Source: Cohnella nanjingensis
GTDB lineage: Bacteria > Bacillota > Bacilli > Paenibacillales > Paenibacillaceae
NCBI RefSeq assembly: GCF_014212125.1
Contig: NZ_JACJVP010000044.1
Location: 61,102 to 125,101 of the forward strand
Reading direction: 5' to 3'
DNA length: 64,000 nucleotides
In this document: positions 15,969 through 24,766 of the stretch, piece by piece
Layout: each line of letters starts with the position of its first letter
Numbering within the stretch: position 1 is the first letter of the stretch
Program-made: the position numbers and the translations under genes
The notes under the pieces: generated by a model
The model's input: only the letters and a program-made list of their open reading frames with translations
Told to the model about the DNA's origin: nothing
Databases searched by the model: none

Positions 15969-16578
15969 AGCTCTCTCCCCATCTGGTGTACAAATTGTGC
16001 GCGATGCCCATGTTGTCCATGACTTTGCCGACCATGAAGCGGACGGCGTCCTCCAGCGTTTGCGGGCCTTGGTAGAAGGCGGGCATCGCCGGGATGATCC
16101 GGACGCCGATGCGGGCCAGCTTCAGCATGTTCTCCAGATGAATCGCGTTCAGCGGCGTCTCCCGCGGCACGAGCAGCAGCGGCCGTCCTTCCTTCATCGT
16201 CACGTCGGCCGCTCTGGCGATCAGATTGTCCGAGGTGCCGTGCGCGATCGCGGCCAGCGTCCCCATCGAGCAAGGGACGACCGCCATGCCTTCGCAGCGG
16301 AACGACCCGCTCGCGATGCTGGCTCCGATGTCGCTCTGCGGATGATAGACGAGCCGTCCCGACTCCGCTTCCAGCTCGCGCCGGATCGTGTCGGATCGCT
16401 TTGCCGCGTCCCAGCCGAGCTCTTCCTTCAATACCCGCCAGCCGGCTTCCGAAACGACCAGGTGAACCTCGCAACCCGCCGCCAGCAGTTCCCGGCACAG
16501 CGTGACGCCGTAGACGGCGCCGCTCGCGCCCGTCAATCCGACGACCCAGCGGCGCGGCGCGGCGGCGCGGCTCACCAC
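15958..16578 (-). CDS. ubiX: UbiX-type flavin prenyltransferase
   Basis: Makes the prenylated FMN cofactor needed by UbiD-type decarboxylases. The 206-residue flavoprotein shows the FMN loop GLTGASGAVYG near residue 14, CSMGTLAAIAHG near 104, and LLVPRETPLNAIHLENMLKL near 133, all typical. In futalosine organisms a UbiX/UbiD pair (also called MqnM/MqnL) decarboxylates the prenylated naphthoate. No ubiD is present here. The cluster position between mqnP and mqnA supports that role rather than ubiquinone synthesis. Confidence 0.9.
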   Translation of the reverse strand: MVSRAAAPRRWVVGLTGASGAVYGVTLCRELLAAGCEVHLVVSEAGWRVLKEELGWDAAKRSDTIRRELEAESGRLVYHPQSDIGASIASGSFRCEGMAVVPCSMGTLAAIAHGTSDNLIARAADVTMKEGRPLLLVPRETPLNAIHLENMLKLARIGVRIIPAMPAFYQGPQTLEDAVRFMVGKVMDNMGIAHNLYTRWGESYED

Positions 16579-17447
16579 GATCTCACCACCACGAGGTCGA
16601 TGAACGTGAACGCGAACACGACGGCGCTAAGCACGCCGTTCATCGTGAAGAACGCGGCGTTCAGCTTGCTGAGGTCGTTCGGACTGACGAGGCGGTGCTC
16701 GTAGAAGAGCAGCGCGCCGGCGGCGATCGTCCCGAAGAGGTACCACCAGCTGAGGTCGGTCAACGCCAGCAGCAGAATGAAGCCGATGAGCGTGACGACG
16801 TGCATCGTCCGGGCGATGCCGAGCGCGCGGGCGATCCCGAAGCGCGCCGGAATGGAATGCAGCCCTTCCTTGCGGTCGAACTCAACGTCCTGGCAAGCGT
16901 AGATGATATCGAAGCCGGCCGACCAGAGGGCGACCGTCACGAACAGCACGAAGGCCGCCGGAGAGACGGAGCCCGTCACGGCGACCCATCCGCCTAGCGG
17001 CGCGAGGCCGAGCGTCAGGCCCAGCACGAGATGGCATGCCCAAGTGAAGCGCTTGGTGTACGAATAGATTACGGTCATGAAGACGGCGATCGGCATCAGC
17101 TCCAGCGCCAGCCGGTTGAGCTGCGAGGCGGCCCAGAACAGCAGTCCGAACGAGATGACGATGAAAAGAATGACTTCCGCGGATTGCAGCAGACCGGCCG
17201 GGATGGCGCGGTTCGCGGTGCGCGGATTTTTGGCGTCGATGGCTTTATCGATGAGCCGATTGAGGCTCATCGCGGCGGTGCGGGCGCCGATCATGGCGAG
17301 CAGGATCCAGCCGCATTGCGCCCAGGTCGGCAGCGCACGGTTCTCCGTCACCGCGCCTAGGATCGTGCCGACATAGGCGAACGGCAAAGCGAATAACGTA
17401 TGTTCGAATTTGATCATTTCAAGGAAAATCTTGATTTTGCGAATCAT
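16572..17447 (-). CDS. mqnP: UbiA-family prenyltransferase (MqnP-like)
   Basis: Membrane enzyme attaching the polyprenyl chain to the aromatic head group. The 291-residue product has about eight hydrophobic segments and the first Asp-rich motif NRLIDKAIDAKNPRTANRAIP near residue 70, with the second, CQDVEFDRKEG, near 190. Its place beside ubiX and mqnA suggests MqnP (6-carboxynaphthoate prenyltransferase) rather than MenA. The ATG at 17447 overlaps the menG stop by 4 bases, so I reject the longer frame upstream. Confidence 0.88.
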   Translation of the reverse strand: MIRKIKIFLEMIKFEHTLFALPFAYVGTILGAVTENRALPTWAQCGWILLAMIGARTAAMSLNRLIDKAIDAKNPRTANRAIPAGLLQSAEVILFIVISFGLLFWAASQLNRLALELMPIAVFMTVIYSYTKRFTWACHLVLGLTLGLAPLGGWVAVTGSVSPAAFVLFVTVALWSAGFDIIYACQDVEFDRKEGLHSIPARFGIARALGIARTMHVVTLIGFILLLALTDLSWWYLFGTIAAGALLFYEHRLVSPNDLSKLNAAFFTMNGVLSAVVFAFTFIDLVVVRSW

Positions 17448-18169
17448 GCTCCGTCGTTCCCCTTTGTTCCGATGTGCAGCGCCGCGATCCCTCCGGTCAG
17501 AGGATAAGCGCGAACGTTGCGCAGTCCGACCCCGCGGAACATCTCGGCGAGCGCGGCCAGATCCGGGAATACGGCCAGCGATTCCGGAAGCCAGCGGTAT
17601 TGCTCGTACTTGCGTACGAGCCACTTGCCGAGGAGCGGCAGCAGCTTCTCAAAATAAAAATAGTACAATCCTTTGAACGGCTGCCAAGAAGGCTTGGACA
17701 GCTCCAGGCAGACGACCTTGCCGCCCGGCTTCACGACCCGCTTCATCTCCCGCAGCACCTGCGCGATGTCCGGCACGTTGCGGAGGCCGAAGCCGATCGT
17801 GACATAATCGAACGTATTGTCGGGGAAAGGCAAATCCATCGCGTCGCCCTGAACCAGCTCGATCTGGGACGAGAGCCCGAGCCGATCGACCTTGACTTGT
17901 CCCATGTTCAGCATGTTCGCGCTGAAGTCCAGGCCGACCGTGCGGCCCCCGCTCGCTTTGGCGAGCGCGATCGTCCAGTCGCAGGTGCCGCAGCACAGAT
18001 CAAGCGAAACTTGACCGGGCTTGACGTCCATCTTCTTCATCGTGAAGCTCCGCCAAGCCTTGTGGCGCCGGAAGCTTAGTATGTCGTTCATCATGTCGTA
18101 CTTCGGCGCGATGCTCTCGAAGACGTCGTGAACGTGGCTGTGTTTGGACTCCGCTCCCATGTTCGTCAC
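17444..18169 (-). CDS. menG: Demethylmenaquinone methyltransferase
   Basis: SAM-dependent C-methylation of demethylmenaquinone, the last step of menaquinone synthesis (UbiE/MenG family; menH in older Bacillus naming). The 241-residue product shows VHDVFESIAPKYDMMNDILSF near residue 13, the SAM loop SLDLCCGTCDWTIALA near 53, and TIGFGLRNVPD near 125. It overlaps hepS and mqnP by 4 bases each, which implies one transcript. Confidence 0.95.
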   Translation of the reverse strand: MTNMGAESKHSHVHDVFESIAPKYDMMNDILSFRRHKAWRSFTMKKMDVKPGQVSLDLCCGTCDWTIALAKASGGRTVGLDFSANMLNMGQVKVDRLGLSSQIELVQGDAMDLPFPDNTFDYVTIGFGLRNVPDIAQVLREMKRVVKPGGKVVCLELSKPSWQPFKGLYYFYFEKLLPLLGKWLVRKYEQYRWLPESLAVFPDLAALAEMFRGVGLRNVRAYPLTGGIAALHIGTKGNDGA

Positions 18170-19044
18170 CCCAACTCCTTGATTGCCGCAGCGGGCACCA
18201 TCGCGGTTCCCTTCATGAACGGCTCGATGAGCGCCTGCAGCTCTTTGGCCAGCTTATCCGACGGAACGCGCGGAAGCATCGCCTGCAGCTGGACGGCCGA
18301 TTGCCGCAGCATGCCGCCGAGTTTGTCGGCGACCGCGTACTTCTCTATCAGTTGGCGGACGAAGCCCGCATCCTCCGGATGGTCGGTCAGCGCCCGGCGG
18401 TCTTCCTCGGAGCCCTCTTGCAGGATGTGCCAGATGCCCCAGCTGCCGTTCAACTGCTCCGGCCGCTCGAGCCGCAGCAGCTCGTGGAGGAGAACCTCGC
18501 AGCGGCTGAACCGCTCCAGCAGCTCCGGCCACAGGCGCGAATAGAGCCCGTTCATGAGATGGCCGAACGACAAGAACAAGCCGGATCTGAGCTCCGCCCC
18601 GTGGGTCAAGTATTCCTCTGCGTTCAGCCGCATTTGCTTCATCTTGCCGTAGAGCGCGATCTTGATTCGGTTCACGTCGCACACCGCTTCGCTGAGCTTC
18701 CGGATCATCTCGATCTGGCCCGCCTGGGCGAGAAGATTGTAGAACCGGCTGCTGAAGTAGTCGCCGGCGAGCACCTTCAGCTGCCGCGCGCGCATCTGGA
18801 TCGTCCCCGACTTCTCGTCCTGCGCCTCGTTCTTCACGAGATCGTGGGTATCGAGACCCATCTGCACGAGCGCGGTCACCAAAGAGAACAGCTCACGCTG
18901 CGGCGCCGCGGCGGGCTGATGCGCCAATACCGCGTTCAGCAGGCGAATGCGGCCGTCCGGGAACGCCGGCAGGTCGGTGTGCCGGGCGATCATGTCGTGC
19001 TCCATATATTTCTGGGCCATTTGTGCAATACGGTTACGTGTCAT
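18166..19044 (-). CDS. hepS: Heptaprenyl diphosphate synthase component I
   Basis: Regulatory, non-catalytic partner of HepT in the heterodimeric prenyl synthase. The 292-residue product has no DDxxD motif but fits the HepS family: an N-terminal helical stretch (IAQMAQKYMEHDMIARHTDLPAFPD is the family start), DEKSGTIQMRARQLKVLAGDYFSS near 96, and KIALYGKMKQMRLN near 138. First gene of the operon running to ndk. Confidence 0.88.
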   Translation of the reverse strand: MTRNRIAQMAQKYMEHDMIARHTDLPAFPDGRIRLLNAVLAHQPAAAPQRELFSLVTALVQMGLDTHDLVKNEAQDEKSGTIQMRARQLKVLAGDYFSSRFYNLLAQAGQIEMIRKLSEAVCDVNRIKIALYGKMKQMRLNAEEYLTHGAELRSGLFLSFGHLMNGLYSRLWPELLERFSRCEVLLHELLRLERPEQLNGSWGIWHILQEGSEEDRRALTDHPEDAGFVRQLIEKYAVADKLGGMLRQSAVQLQAMLPRVPSDKLAKELQALIEPFMKGTAMVPAAAIKELG

Positions 19045-19187
19045 CGTTCAGCCTCCGAAGTTACCAAGCAGAGCCCTGCGTGTCCGATCAACAATTCCTT
19101 TTGGGGACATAGCGTTCCGAACCTTGCCGTCGGCGGCCCCCGCGCCGGTCGGGCGGCGGGCAGCGCCTCTCGCGCTTGGATTATTTT

Positions 19188-19196
19188 ATTATAACA
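19188..19196 (-). promoter_or_regulatory. Extended -10 promoter upstream of hepS
   Basis: The minus strand reads TGTTATAAT, an extended -10 element, in an AT-rich patch. No good -35 box is seen. It lies 144 bases before hepS. The GC-rich bases 19045-19180 between them hold no gene I can support. Confidence 0.45.
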
Positions 19197-19235
19197 TAAC
19201 CGCAAGTCTCCCGCATAAGACGGCCGCCGAATTCA

Positions 19236-19775
19236 TCAATTTGCAAAATTTCCGAGCCAGCGCTCCCCCGCGGGCGTCCAATCCAGGCGAAGGTTGACGG
19301 CCCAGTCCGGCCGACGGCCGTCGGGGTCTCCCTTCACCGCGGCGGCCAAGCCGTCCGGCCAGTCCGCGGCGCGGGAATCCGCCGAGGCCAGCAGCGTCCG
19401 CGCCTCGTTCGTCTCCAGATAGAAACGGAGCAGCAGTTGCCGGACGTTCGAGACGTTCGCGAACGACATCCGCACCAGCTCGGCCGTATCCTTCCATAGG
19501 TCTTTGGGCGCGGCGCCGCTCGAGGACAGCGCCAGATCGACGGTGAGTATGCCGCGATCCCAGCCGACTCTCGTCAACCGCTCGGCGAGCGGCATCGCCA
19601 CCATCGCGTCGACGAGCGTCTCGTTCGACAGCCGCTCGACGCGCAGCGGAGCGAACACGGCCGCGGACGACCGGTTCGGCTGCGCGTGCCGCTCCAGGGC
19701 GGGCAGTCGCTCCAACAGGACGATCGTCAGCGCGCTGACCGCGAGCAGGACGAGCGGCCTTAGCCAATGCGTCAT
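19236..19775 (-). CDS. Membrane-anchored protein of unknown function
   Basis: A 179-residue frame with an N-terminal hydrophobic segment (LRPLVLLAVSALTIVLLE, about residues 5-22) and no lipobox, so probably a signal anchor with an external domain. The rest is soluble-looking. The ATG at 19775 has GAGGAG eight bases upstream; the frame opens eight codons earlier without support. I do not recognise the family. In Bacillus subtilis mtrB is followed directly by hepS, so this gene is extra. Confidence 0.65.
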   Translation of the reverse strand: MTHWLRPLVLLAVSALTIVLLERLPALERHAQPNRSSAAVFAPLRVERLSNETLVDAMVAMPLAERLTRVGWDRGILTVDLALSSSGAAPKDLWKDTAELVRMSFANVSNVRQLLLRFYLETNEARTLLASADSRAADWPDGLAAAVKGDPDGRRPDWAVNLRLDWTPAGERWLGNFAN

Positions 19776-19905
19776 GTGGCATTCTCCTCTTCCGGGCATG
19801 TCTTTCTCTTATTCTACAAAAGAAAAAGGCAGGCTATGCCTGCTCCCGGTCGATTCGCGCCACGACGGCTTGCCTGCCGGCGCGCCTTGCTTGCCCGCTT
19901 GCTTG

Positions 19906-20136
19906 CTAGACGTCGGTATCGACGACGCCGTACTTGGTCATGACCGTCGCCTTGCCGCGAATCTTGATGGCGGACGTATGATCGGTGAACTGGGCGATCA
20001 GCACTTCCCCGCGGTCGAGCTTCTCCGTATGGTGGAACCGCGTATCCGTTCCGCGGGTCAAGCCGATGACGTTGACGCCGCTCTCTTTGGCCTTGATGAC
20101 GATGTATTCCGCTTGGCCCGAGATCGAGTGTTCCAT
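19906..20136 (-). CDS. mtrB: Tryptophan RNA-binding attenuation protein (TRAP)
   Basis: Forms an 11-membered ring that binds tryptophan between subunits and then wraps RNA bearing GAG/UAG repeats. The 76-residue product matches TRAP almost throughout: YIVIKAKESGVNVIGLTRG, FHHTEKLDRGEVLIAQFT and HTSAIKIRGKA. The KxR of the RNA face and the Thr/Gly tryptophan pocket are present. I use the ATG at 20136 with AGGAGG eight bases upstream; an earlier ATG at 20166 lies upstream of the predicted transcript start. mtrA (folE), its usual partner, is absent. Target: 9423-9457. Confidence 0.96.
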   Translation of the reverse strand: MEHSISGQAEYIVIKAKESGVNVIGLTRGTDTRFHHTEKLDRGEVLIAQFTDHTSAIKIRGKATVMTKYGVVDTDV

Positions 20137-20161
20137 ATATGCCGCCTCCTCTATTGGCTCC

Positions 20162-20191
20162 ATCATGAACGATATGAAGAGCGCCTGTCAA
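20162..20191 (-). promoter_or_regulatory. Likely promoter of mtrB
   Basis: TTGACA (20186-20191) and CATGAT (20162-20167) with an 18-base spacer on the minus strand. The -35 box is perfect, the -10 weak. It follows directly on the tRNA terminator. Confidence 0.5.
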
Positions 20192-20232
20192 ACAAAAACT
20201 GCTTCTCCGGGACATCGTCTCGAAAAAGCAGT
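20191..20232 (-). terminator. Terminator of tRNA-Pro
   Basis: ACTGCTT (minus strand, 20226-20232) pairs with AAGCAGT (20198-20204), then TTTTGTTT follows. It lies 19 bases after the tRNA 3' end. Confidence 0.75.
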
Positions 20233-20250
20233 CTCGTCATGCGTATGTAA

Positions 20251-20327
20251 TGGTCGGAACGGCGGGATTCGAACCCACGACCTCACCCACCCCAAGGGTG
20301 CGCGCTACCAGACTGTGCTACGTCCCG
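20251..20327 (-). tRNA. tRNA-Pro, anticodon TGG
   Basis: A 77-base cloverleaf on the minus strand. The acceptor stem CGGGACG (20321-20327) pairs with CGTTCCG (20255-20261) with one G-T pair. The D arm contains AGTCTGGTAGCGC, the anticodon loop is CTTGGGG (anticodon TGG), the T loop is GGGTTCGAATCCC, and CCA is encoded (20251-20253). Confidence 0.95.
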
Positions 20328-20418
20328 AAAGAGTACGAGAGTGATTATAGCACAGGCCGAAATGGGTTCGCAACCCATCGACCACCACAAAATCAAGCAA
20401 ATTTTCGTTTTATTTAAG

Positions 20419-20515
20419 GATTCAGAAAGGCGAAGATTTGGCCTGTCCTTCGCTGAATCTCTCCGATAAAAACGCGCCAGCCCTCATCAAGAGACGGCGA
20501 GGCCGTTTTTACTTG
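20419..20515 (+). repeat. Structured dispersed repeat, copy B
   Basis: On the plus strand: basal stem GATTCAG (20419-20425) / CTGAATC (20453-20459), conserved CCGATAAAAACG (20463-20474) and hairpin ACGGC-GAG-GCCGT followed by TTTTACTTG (20494-20515). It is inverted relative to hbs, and its end includes the hbs stop codon (20509-20511). Confidence 0.8.
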
Positions 20516-20781
20516 ATGCCTTCCTTCAGCGCCTTCCCCGGTTTGAACGCGGGAATCTTGCCGGCCGGAATCTCGATCTCGACGCCGGTTTGCGGGTTGC
20601 GGCCTTTGCGGGCGGAACGTTCGCGAACCTCGAAGTTGCCGAAGCCGACGAGTTGTACCTTGTCCCCGCCTTGCAGCGCTTCGGAGATGACGTCGAAGAC
20701 GGCGTCCACCGCTTGCGTCGCGTCCTTCTTGGACAGATCGGTCAATTCGGACACTTTGGCGATCAGTTCAGTCTTGTTCAA
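20509..20781 (-). CDS. hbs: DNA-binding protein HU
   Basis: Small histone-like dimer that bends DNA. The 90-residue product has the HU core (NKTELIAKVSELTDLSKKDA, GFGNFEVRERSARKGRNPQTG, IPAFKPGKALKE). I prefer the TTG start at 20781 because GGGAGGTG then lies eight bases away; the ATG three codons earlier is only three bases from it. It sits 3' of the ABC transporter genes rather than beside spoIVA, as it does in Bacillus. Confidence 0.96.
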   Translation of the reverse strand: MNKTELIAKVSELTDLSKKDATQAVDAVFDVISEALQGGDKVQLVGFGNFEVRERSARKGRNPQTGVEIEIPAGKIPAFKPGKALKEGIK

Positions 20782-20839
20782 TGCATTCACCTCCCATAAC
20801 GGAAACTAGCTTGTTATCTGTTTATCCGTTTCAACAGAA

Positions 20840-20869
20840 ATTATACACAGATCGAGGGCGGAGTTTCAA
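20840..20869 (-). promoter_or_regulatory. Promoter of hbs
   Basis: TTGAAA (20864-20869) and TATAAT (20840-20845) with an 18-base spacer on the minus strand, between the permease stop and hbs. Confidence 0.7.
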
Positions 20870-20896
20870 GCGGGACGCGAGGTTTCCCGCTTGGCC

Positions 20897-21883
20897 TCAC
20901 GCTTTGCGCCGGCTGAGATGGATAAAGGTGACCGCCAGGGCGAGGACGAGAACGGCGCCTTTGATGATGTCGGTCGTGTAATATTGGACGTGCAGCATCG
21001 TCAAGCCGTTGATCAAAATGCCGGTCAGCACGGCGCCGACGAACGTCCCGATCACGTTGGGGCGTCCCGCGCCGAACACGGAGTAGCCGACGAACACGGC
21101 GGCGACGGCGTCCATCAGCATCGGCGCGCCCGCGTCGATCTGGCCGGAGCCTACGCGAGCGGTGTAGAGGATGCCGCCGATGGCGGCGAAGACGCCCGAA
21201 GCGACGTACGCCCACGTCCGGATCCGCTTGACGCGGACGCCCGAGAGACGCGCCGCTTCCTCGTTGCCGCCCGTCATCGTCGTCTGGCGGCCGACGCGGG
21301 TGTATTTGAAGAAGACGTGCGCGCCGATGACGGCGATGACCATCAGAAGAACGGGGAACGGCACGCCGAGCAGCTTGCCCTGTCCGATCCACAGGAAGTC
21401 CGGATTCATGACGCCCGGCGCCTTCGTCCCGTCCTGGAACTGCATGTTGTTGTAGATCGAATAGCCCTTCGTGTACGTCTTGTGGATGCCGCTCACGATG
21501 TACATGACGGCCAGCGTCGCGAGCAGGTCCGGGATGCGCACCTTGACGATCAGGAACGCGTTCAGGAGGCCGATCGCCGCGCCGACGACGAGCGGAACGA
21601 CGATGACGACGACGAGCGGCATCTCGTACCAGATCATCATCGTGGCCGTTGCGACGGTGGTGAGCGAGACCGTCGAACCGACCGACAGATCGAATCCGTC
21701 GACGGTGAGCGAGATCGTCACCCCGATGGCCACGAACGTCAGGATCGAGATCGAGCGCAGGATGTCCATCAGATTGCCGTAAGTGAAGAAATATTCGTTG
21801 TACAGCGAGAAAAAGAGCAGCACGAGACCGATGAAGATCAACGCGCCGTACCTGAACGAGAATTGCAGCACTTTGTTGTTCAC
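20897..21883 (-). CDS. Sugar ABC transporter permease (RbsC-like)
   Basis: Integral membrane part of a ribose/simple-sugar importer. The 328-residue product has about nine to ten hydrophobic segments and the family stretches TVDGFDLSVGSTVSLTT near residue 58 and GRQTTMTGGNEEAARLSGVR near 190. It starts at GTG 21883, overlapping the ATPase stop (GTGA); a longer frame lies inside the ATPase gene. It is the only permease gene, so a homodimer is expected. Confidence 0.9.
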   Translation of the reverse strand: MNNKVLQFSFRYGALIFIGLVLLFFSLYNEYFFTYGNLMDILRSISILTFVAIGVTISLTVDGFDLSVGSTVSLTTVATATMMIWYEMPLVVVIVVPLVVGAAIGLLNAFLIVKVRIPDLLATLAVMYIVSGIHKTYTKGYSIYNNMQFQDGTKAPGVMNPDFLWIGQGKLLGVPFPVLLMVIAVIGAHVFFKYTRVGRQTTMTGGNEEAARLSGVRVKRIRTWAYVASGVFAAIGGILYTARVGSGQIDAGAPMLMDAVAAVFVGYSVFGAGRPNVIGTFVGAVLTGILINGLTMLHVQYYTTDIIKGAVLVLALAVTFIHLSRRKA

Positions 21884-23394
21884 GCCAATTCCTCCCGGCC
21901 CGCGCTCGCGTACAGGAGCAGATCCTCCTGCGTCGCTTCGCCGCGGGCGAATTGTTTGACGAACCGGCCGTCGCACATGACCAGGATCCGATCCGCGAGC
22001 CCGAGCGCTTCCGCGAACTCGCACGTCAGATAGACGATGCCCTTGCCCTGGCCCGCCAGTTCGCCGATGATGCGGAAGATGTCCCGCTTGGCGCCGACGT
22101 CTACGCCCTTGGTCGGCTCGTCGAACAGGAACACGTCGGCGTCGGTGCGCATCCACTTGCCGATCGCGACCTTCTGTTGGTTGCCCCCGCTCAGGAACCC
22201 GGTCAACTGCCCCGGCGAAGGCGTCTTGATGCCGAGCCGCCCGATCATGTCCTCGGCGTGCCGGCGTTCTCCATGCCCGGAGATGAACCCGAAGCGGCTG
22301 AGCGACCGCAGGATCGGCAGGCTGAGGTTATGCAGCACGGACGAGCCGACGAGGATGCCTTCCTTCCGACGCTCCTCCGGCACGAGCACGATGCCCGCGC
22401 GGATGGCGTCCGCCGGCGCGCCCGCCTTCGCGCGTTTGCCGTTCAGGACGATCTCGCCCCGCTCGGCCGCATCCGCGCCGAACAGCAAGCGCGACAGCTC
22501 CGTCTTGCCCGCGCCGACCAGGCCGACGACGGCGACGACTTCCCCGGCGCGCACCGCCAGGTCGACGCCGCGGACCCGGTGGCCCGCCGCCAGCCCCTTC
22601 ACTTCGAGCAGCGTGTCCCCGATGGGCACTTCGGCCTTCGGGTATTCCTCCTCGAAGCTGCGCCCGAGCATCGCGCGGACAATGCCGCCCGCCTGCACCT
22701 GCTCCGCAGGCTCGCTCAGGACGATCCGGCCGTCGCGCATGACCGTGATCCGGTCGCTGACGCGCGCCACTTCGGGCAGGCGGTGCGAGATGAAGATGAT
22801 GCCGATGCCTTCCTTCTTCAGCCCTTCCATGATCTCGAAGAGACGTTCGGCCTCTTCGAGGCTGAGCGGCGCGGTCGGCTCGTCCAGGATGACGAACTTC
22901 GCGTCCTCGACGAGCAGCCGCGCGAGCAGCACGATCTGCTTCTCCGCGAGCGTCAGGTCGCCGGCGCGCTTCCGCACGGGAATACGGGAGCCGATGCGGG
23001 CTAGCACCGCTTCGGCTTCCTGATAGAGGCTGCCCCAGCGCAGCCACGCTTTCCCTTTTGGGGAAGCCAACCGGTCGAGCATAATGTTCTCGGCGACCGA
23101 CAGCTGCGCCACGAGAGACGTATCGACCTCTTGGTAGACGCATTGAATGCCGGCCCGCTTGGCGTCGGCGGGCGACCGCATCGGAACGGCTTCGCCGTTG
23201 ATCCGGATCTCGCCTTCGTCCGTCTCGTATGCGCCGGACAGAATCTTCATCAAGGTGCTCTTGCCGGCCCCGTTCGCGCCCAGCAACGCGTGCACCTGCC
23301 CGCCGGCTACCGCGAAGTCGACGCCGTGCAGGGCGCGCACGCCCGCGAACGACTTCGCGATGCCCGTCATCTCCAGCTTATTGCCGGTCTTCAT
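21880..23394 (-). CDS. Sugar ABC transporter ATP-binding protein (RbsA/MglA-like)
   Basis: Two fused ATPase domains in 504 residues. Domain 1 has Walker A GANGAGKST near 39, a degenerate signature (TLAEKQ) and Walker B FVILDEPTAPLS near 165. Domain 2 has Walker A-like GLVGAGKTE near 285, the proper signature LSGGNQQKVAIGKW near 400 and VFLFDEPTKGVD. The unequal domains are typical of this family. I place the start at ATG 23394 with GGAGG ten bases upstream; the open frame extends 39 codons further without support. Confidence 0.93.
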   Translation of the reverse strand: MKTGNKLEMTGIAKSFAGVRALHGVDFAVAGGQVHALLGANGAGKSTLMKILSGAYETDEGEIRINGEAVPMRSPADAKRAGIQCVYQEVDTSLVAQLSVAENIMLDRLASPKGKAWLRWGSLYQEAEAVLARIGSRIPVRKRAGDLTLAEKQIVLLARLLVEDAKFVILDEPTAPLSLEEAERLFEIMEGLKKEGIGIIFISHRLPEVARVSDRITVMRDGRIVLSEPAEQVQAGGIVRAMLGRSFEEEYPKAEVPIGDTLLEVKGLAAGHRVRGVDLAVRAGEVVAVVGLVGAGKTELSRLLFGADAAERGEIVLNGKRAKAGAPADAIRAGIVLVPEERRKEGILVGSSVLHNLSLPILRSLSRFGFISGHGERRHAEDMIGRLGIKTPSPGQLTGFLSGGNQQKVAIGKWMRTDADVFLFDEPTKGVDVGAKRDIFRIIGELAGQGKGIVYLTCEFAEALGLADRILVMCDGRFVKQFARGEATQEDLLLYASAGREELA

Positions 23395-23485
23395 ACGCTT
23401 TATCCCTCCGAGCTTCGATTCTCCGTAGACAGCAGCAAACGGCGCGGTCATATTCACCGCGCCGTGCTCGTCTATCGGACCTTGA

Positions 23486-24619
23486 TTATTGTCCTGCGAC
23501 GGCTTGCTCAAGCTCTGTCAGATAATCCGTGACGCCTTGGTCGCTCGCGCCCCAGCCCTTGACGTACTCGGACAGGTCGGCCGTCGTGACCTTCTTGTCG
23601 GTCGGCAGCGCGTCGCGGCTGACGTAGACGGAGTCGAGTTGGACCGTTGCCGGCGTGTCGTCGCCATGGATCTTCTGGTACAGGTAACGCACTTGCACTT
23701 GGCCGATCGAAGCCGGATCGACCGCCGCGGATGCGATCCACGGGCTGGACGGATCTTGGATCATCGCGAGGTCTTCGTCGCTCAGGTCGATGCCGTATAC
23801 TTTGATCTCGTCGCGGCCGGCTTGCTTGATCGCATTAGCGGCGCCCTTCGCGAACTCGTCCCAGGCTGCCCAGATCGCGGTGATGCTGCCCTTCTCCGGA
23901 TACTGCTTCAGAATGGCTTCGGTCCGCGTCTGCGCGTCGAGCTGCGCGCCGTCGGCCGTACCGAAGGCCGCAAGCTGCTTAATGTCTTTGTACTTGTCTT
24001 GGAACGCTTTGTAGGCGATCTGGCGGGATTCCATCGGCGGGAAGCCGGCGACCCAGATCTTCACGATGCTGCCTTTGCCGCCGGCGTCGGCCGCCAGCGC
24101 TTCGAGCGTCTGTTCCGCCATCTTCTGGTCGTTCTGCGCGATGCTGGTCACGCCTTCCGCCGTAATGCCGGAATCAAAAGCGACGACCGGAATCTTGGCC
24201 GCGAGCGCCTTCTGCACGCCGGCCGTCAACGCGCCGGCGTCGCCGTGGTCCAGCAGGATGCCGTCATATTTCTGGTTGACGGCGGCGTCAAGGTTGGAAG
24301 CCATCACGTCCAGCTTGTTGTCCGACGGAATGACCGTCAGCTTGCCGCCGAACTTCTCGACTTGCTTCTTCACGCCGTCCACGTATTGCGCGGAGAACGT
24401 GCCGGTGTTCAGACGCATGATGAGTGCGATGTTCTTGCCCTTCAACGGGTTGTCCGCGCCGGCCGCGGGAGCCGATGCGGATGCCGAAGGCGAAGCGGAA
24501 GAAGATTCGGACGGGCTGGCGCCCGCGTTGCCGCTAGGCTTGTTGCCGCAAGCGCTCAGCGCCAGCACCAGCGCGATCGCCAGCGCGAGCCAAGTGCCGA
24601 TACGAGAATGTTTTTTCAT
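23486..24619 (-). CDS. Sugar ABC transporter substrate-binding lipoprotein
   Basis: A 377-residue secreted lipoprotein: positively charged start, hydrophobic core, lipobox LSAC with the modified Cys at about residue 24, then a Ser/Pro/Ala-rich linker to about 55. The rest is a periplasmic-binding-protein fold of the ribose-binding type (NIALIMRLNTGTFSAQYVDG, DGILLDHGDAGALTAGVQKA, VVAFDSGI). First gene of the transporter operon, behind the promoter at 24767-24795 and repeat C. The substrate cannot be read from sequence. No kinase or regulator gene is adjacent. Confidence 0.92.
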   Translation of the reverse strand: MKKHSRIGTWLALAIALVLALSACGNKPSGNAGASPSESSSASPSASASAPAAGADNPLKGKNIALIMRLNTGTFSAQYVDGVKKQVEKFGGKLTVIPSDNKLDVMASNLDAAVNQKYDGILLDHGDAGALTAGVQKALAAKIPVVAFDSGITAEGVTSIAQNDQKMAEQTLEALAADAGGKGSIVKIWVAGFPPMESRQIAYKAFQDKYKDIKQLAAFGTADGAQLDAQTRTEAILKQYPEKGSITAIWAAWDEFAKGAANAIKQAGRDEIKVYGIDLSDEDLAMIQDPSSPWIASAAVDPASIGQVQVRYLYQKIHGDDTPATVQLDSVYVSRDALPTDKKVTTADLSEYVKGWGASDQGVTDYLTELEQAVAGQ

Positions 24620-24660
24620 GTTTGAGTGACCTCCCCAGTCATAGCTTGTCTATAAAATGC

Positions 24661-24759
24661 CAAGTAAAAACGGTTTTGCTGTCTTCCCAAGCGGCAACGC
24701 GCTTTTATCGGCGGTCATACAGAAATGGATAGGCTTGAAACTTATACATGCTGTATGAC
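24661..24759 (-). repeat. Structured dispersed repeat, copy C, in the ABC operon leader
   Basis: On the minus strand: stem GTCATACAG (24751-24759) / CTGTATGAC (24714-24722), box CCGATAAAAGCGCG, and a 3' part where the usual ACGGC/GCCGT hairpin is broken (ACAGC...ACCGT), followed by TTTTACTTGG. It begins at the predicted transcription start of the ABC operon, so it would form most of that mRNA's leader. Confidence 0.75.
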
Positions 24760-24766
24760 TAAAATT

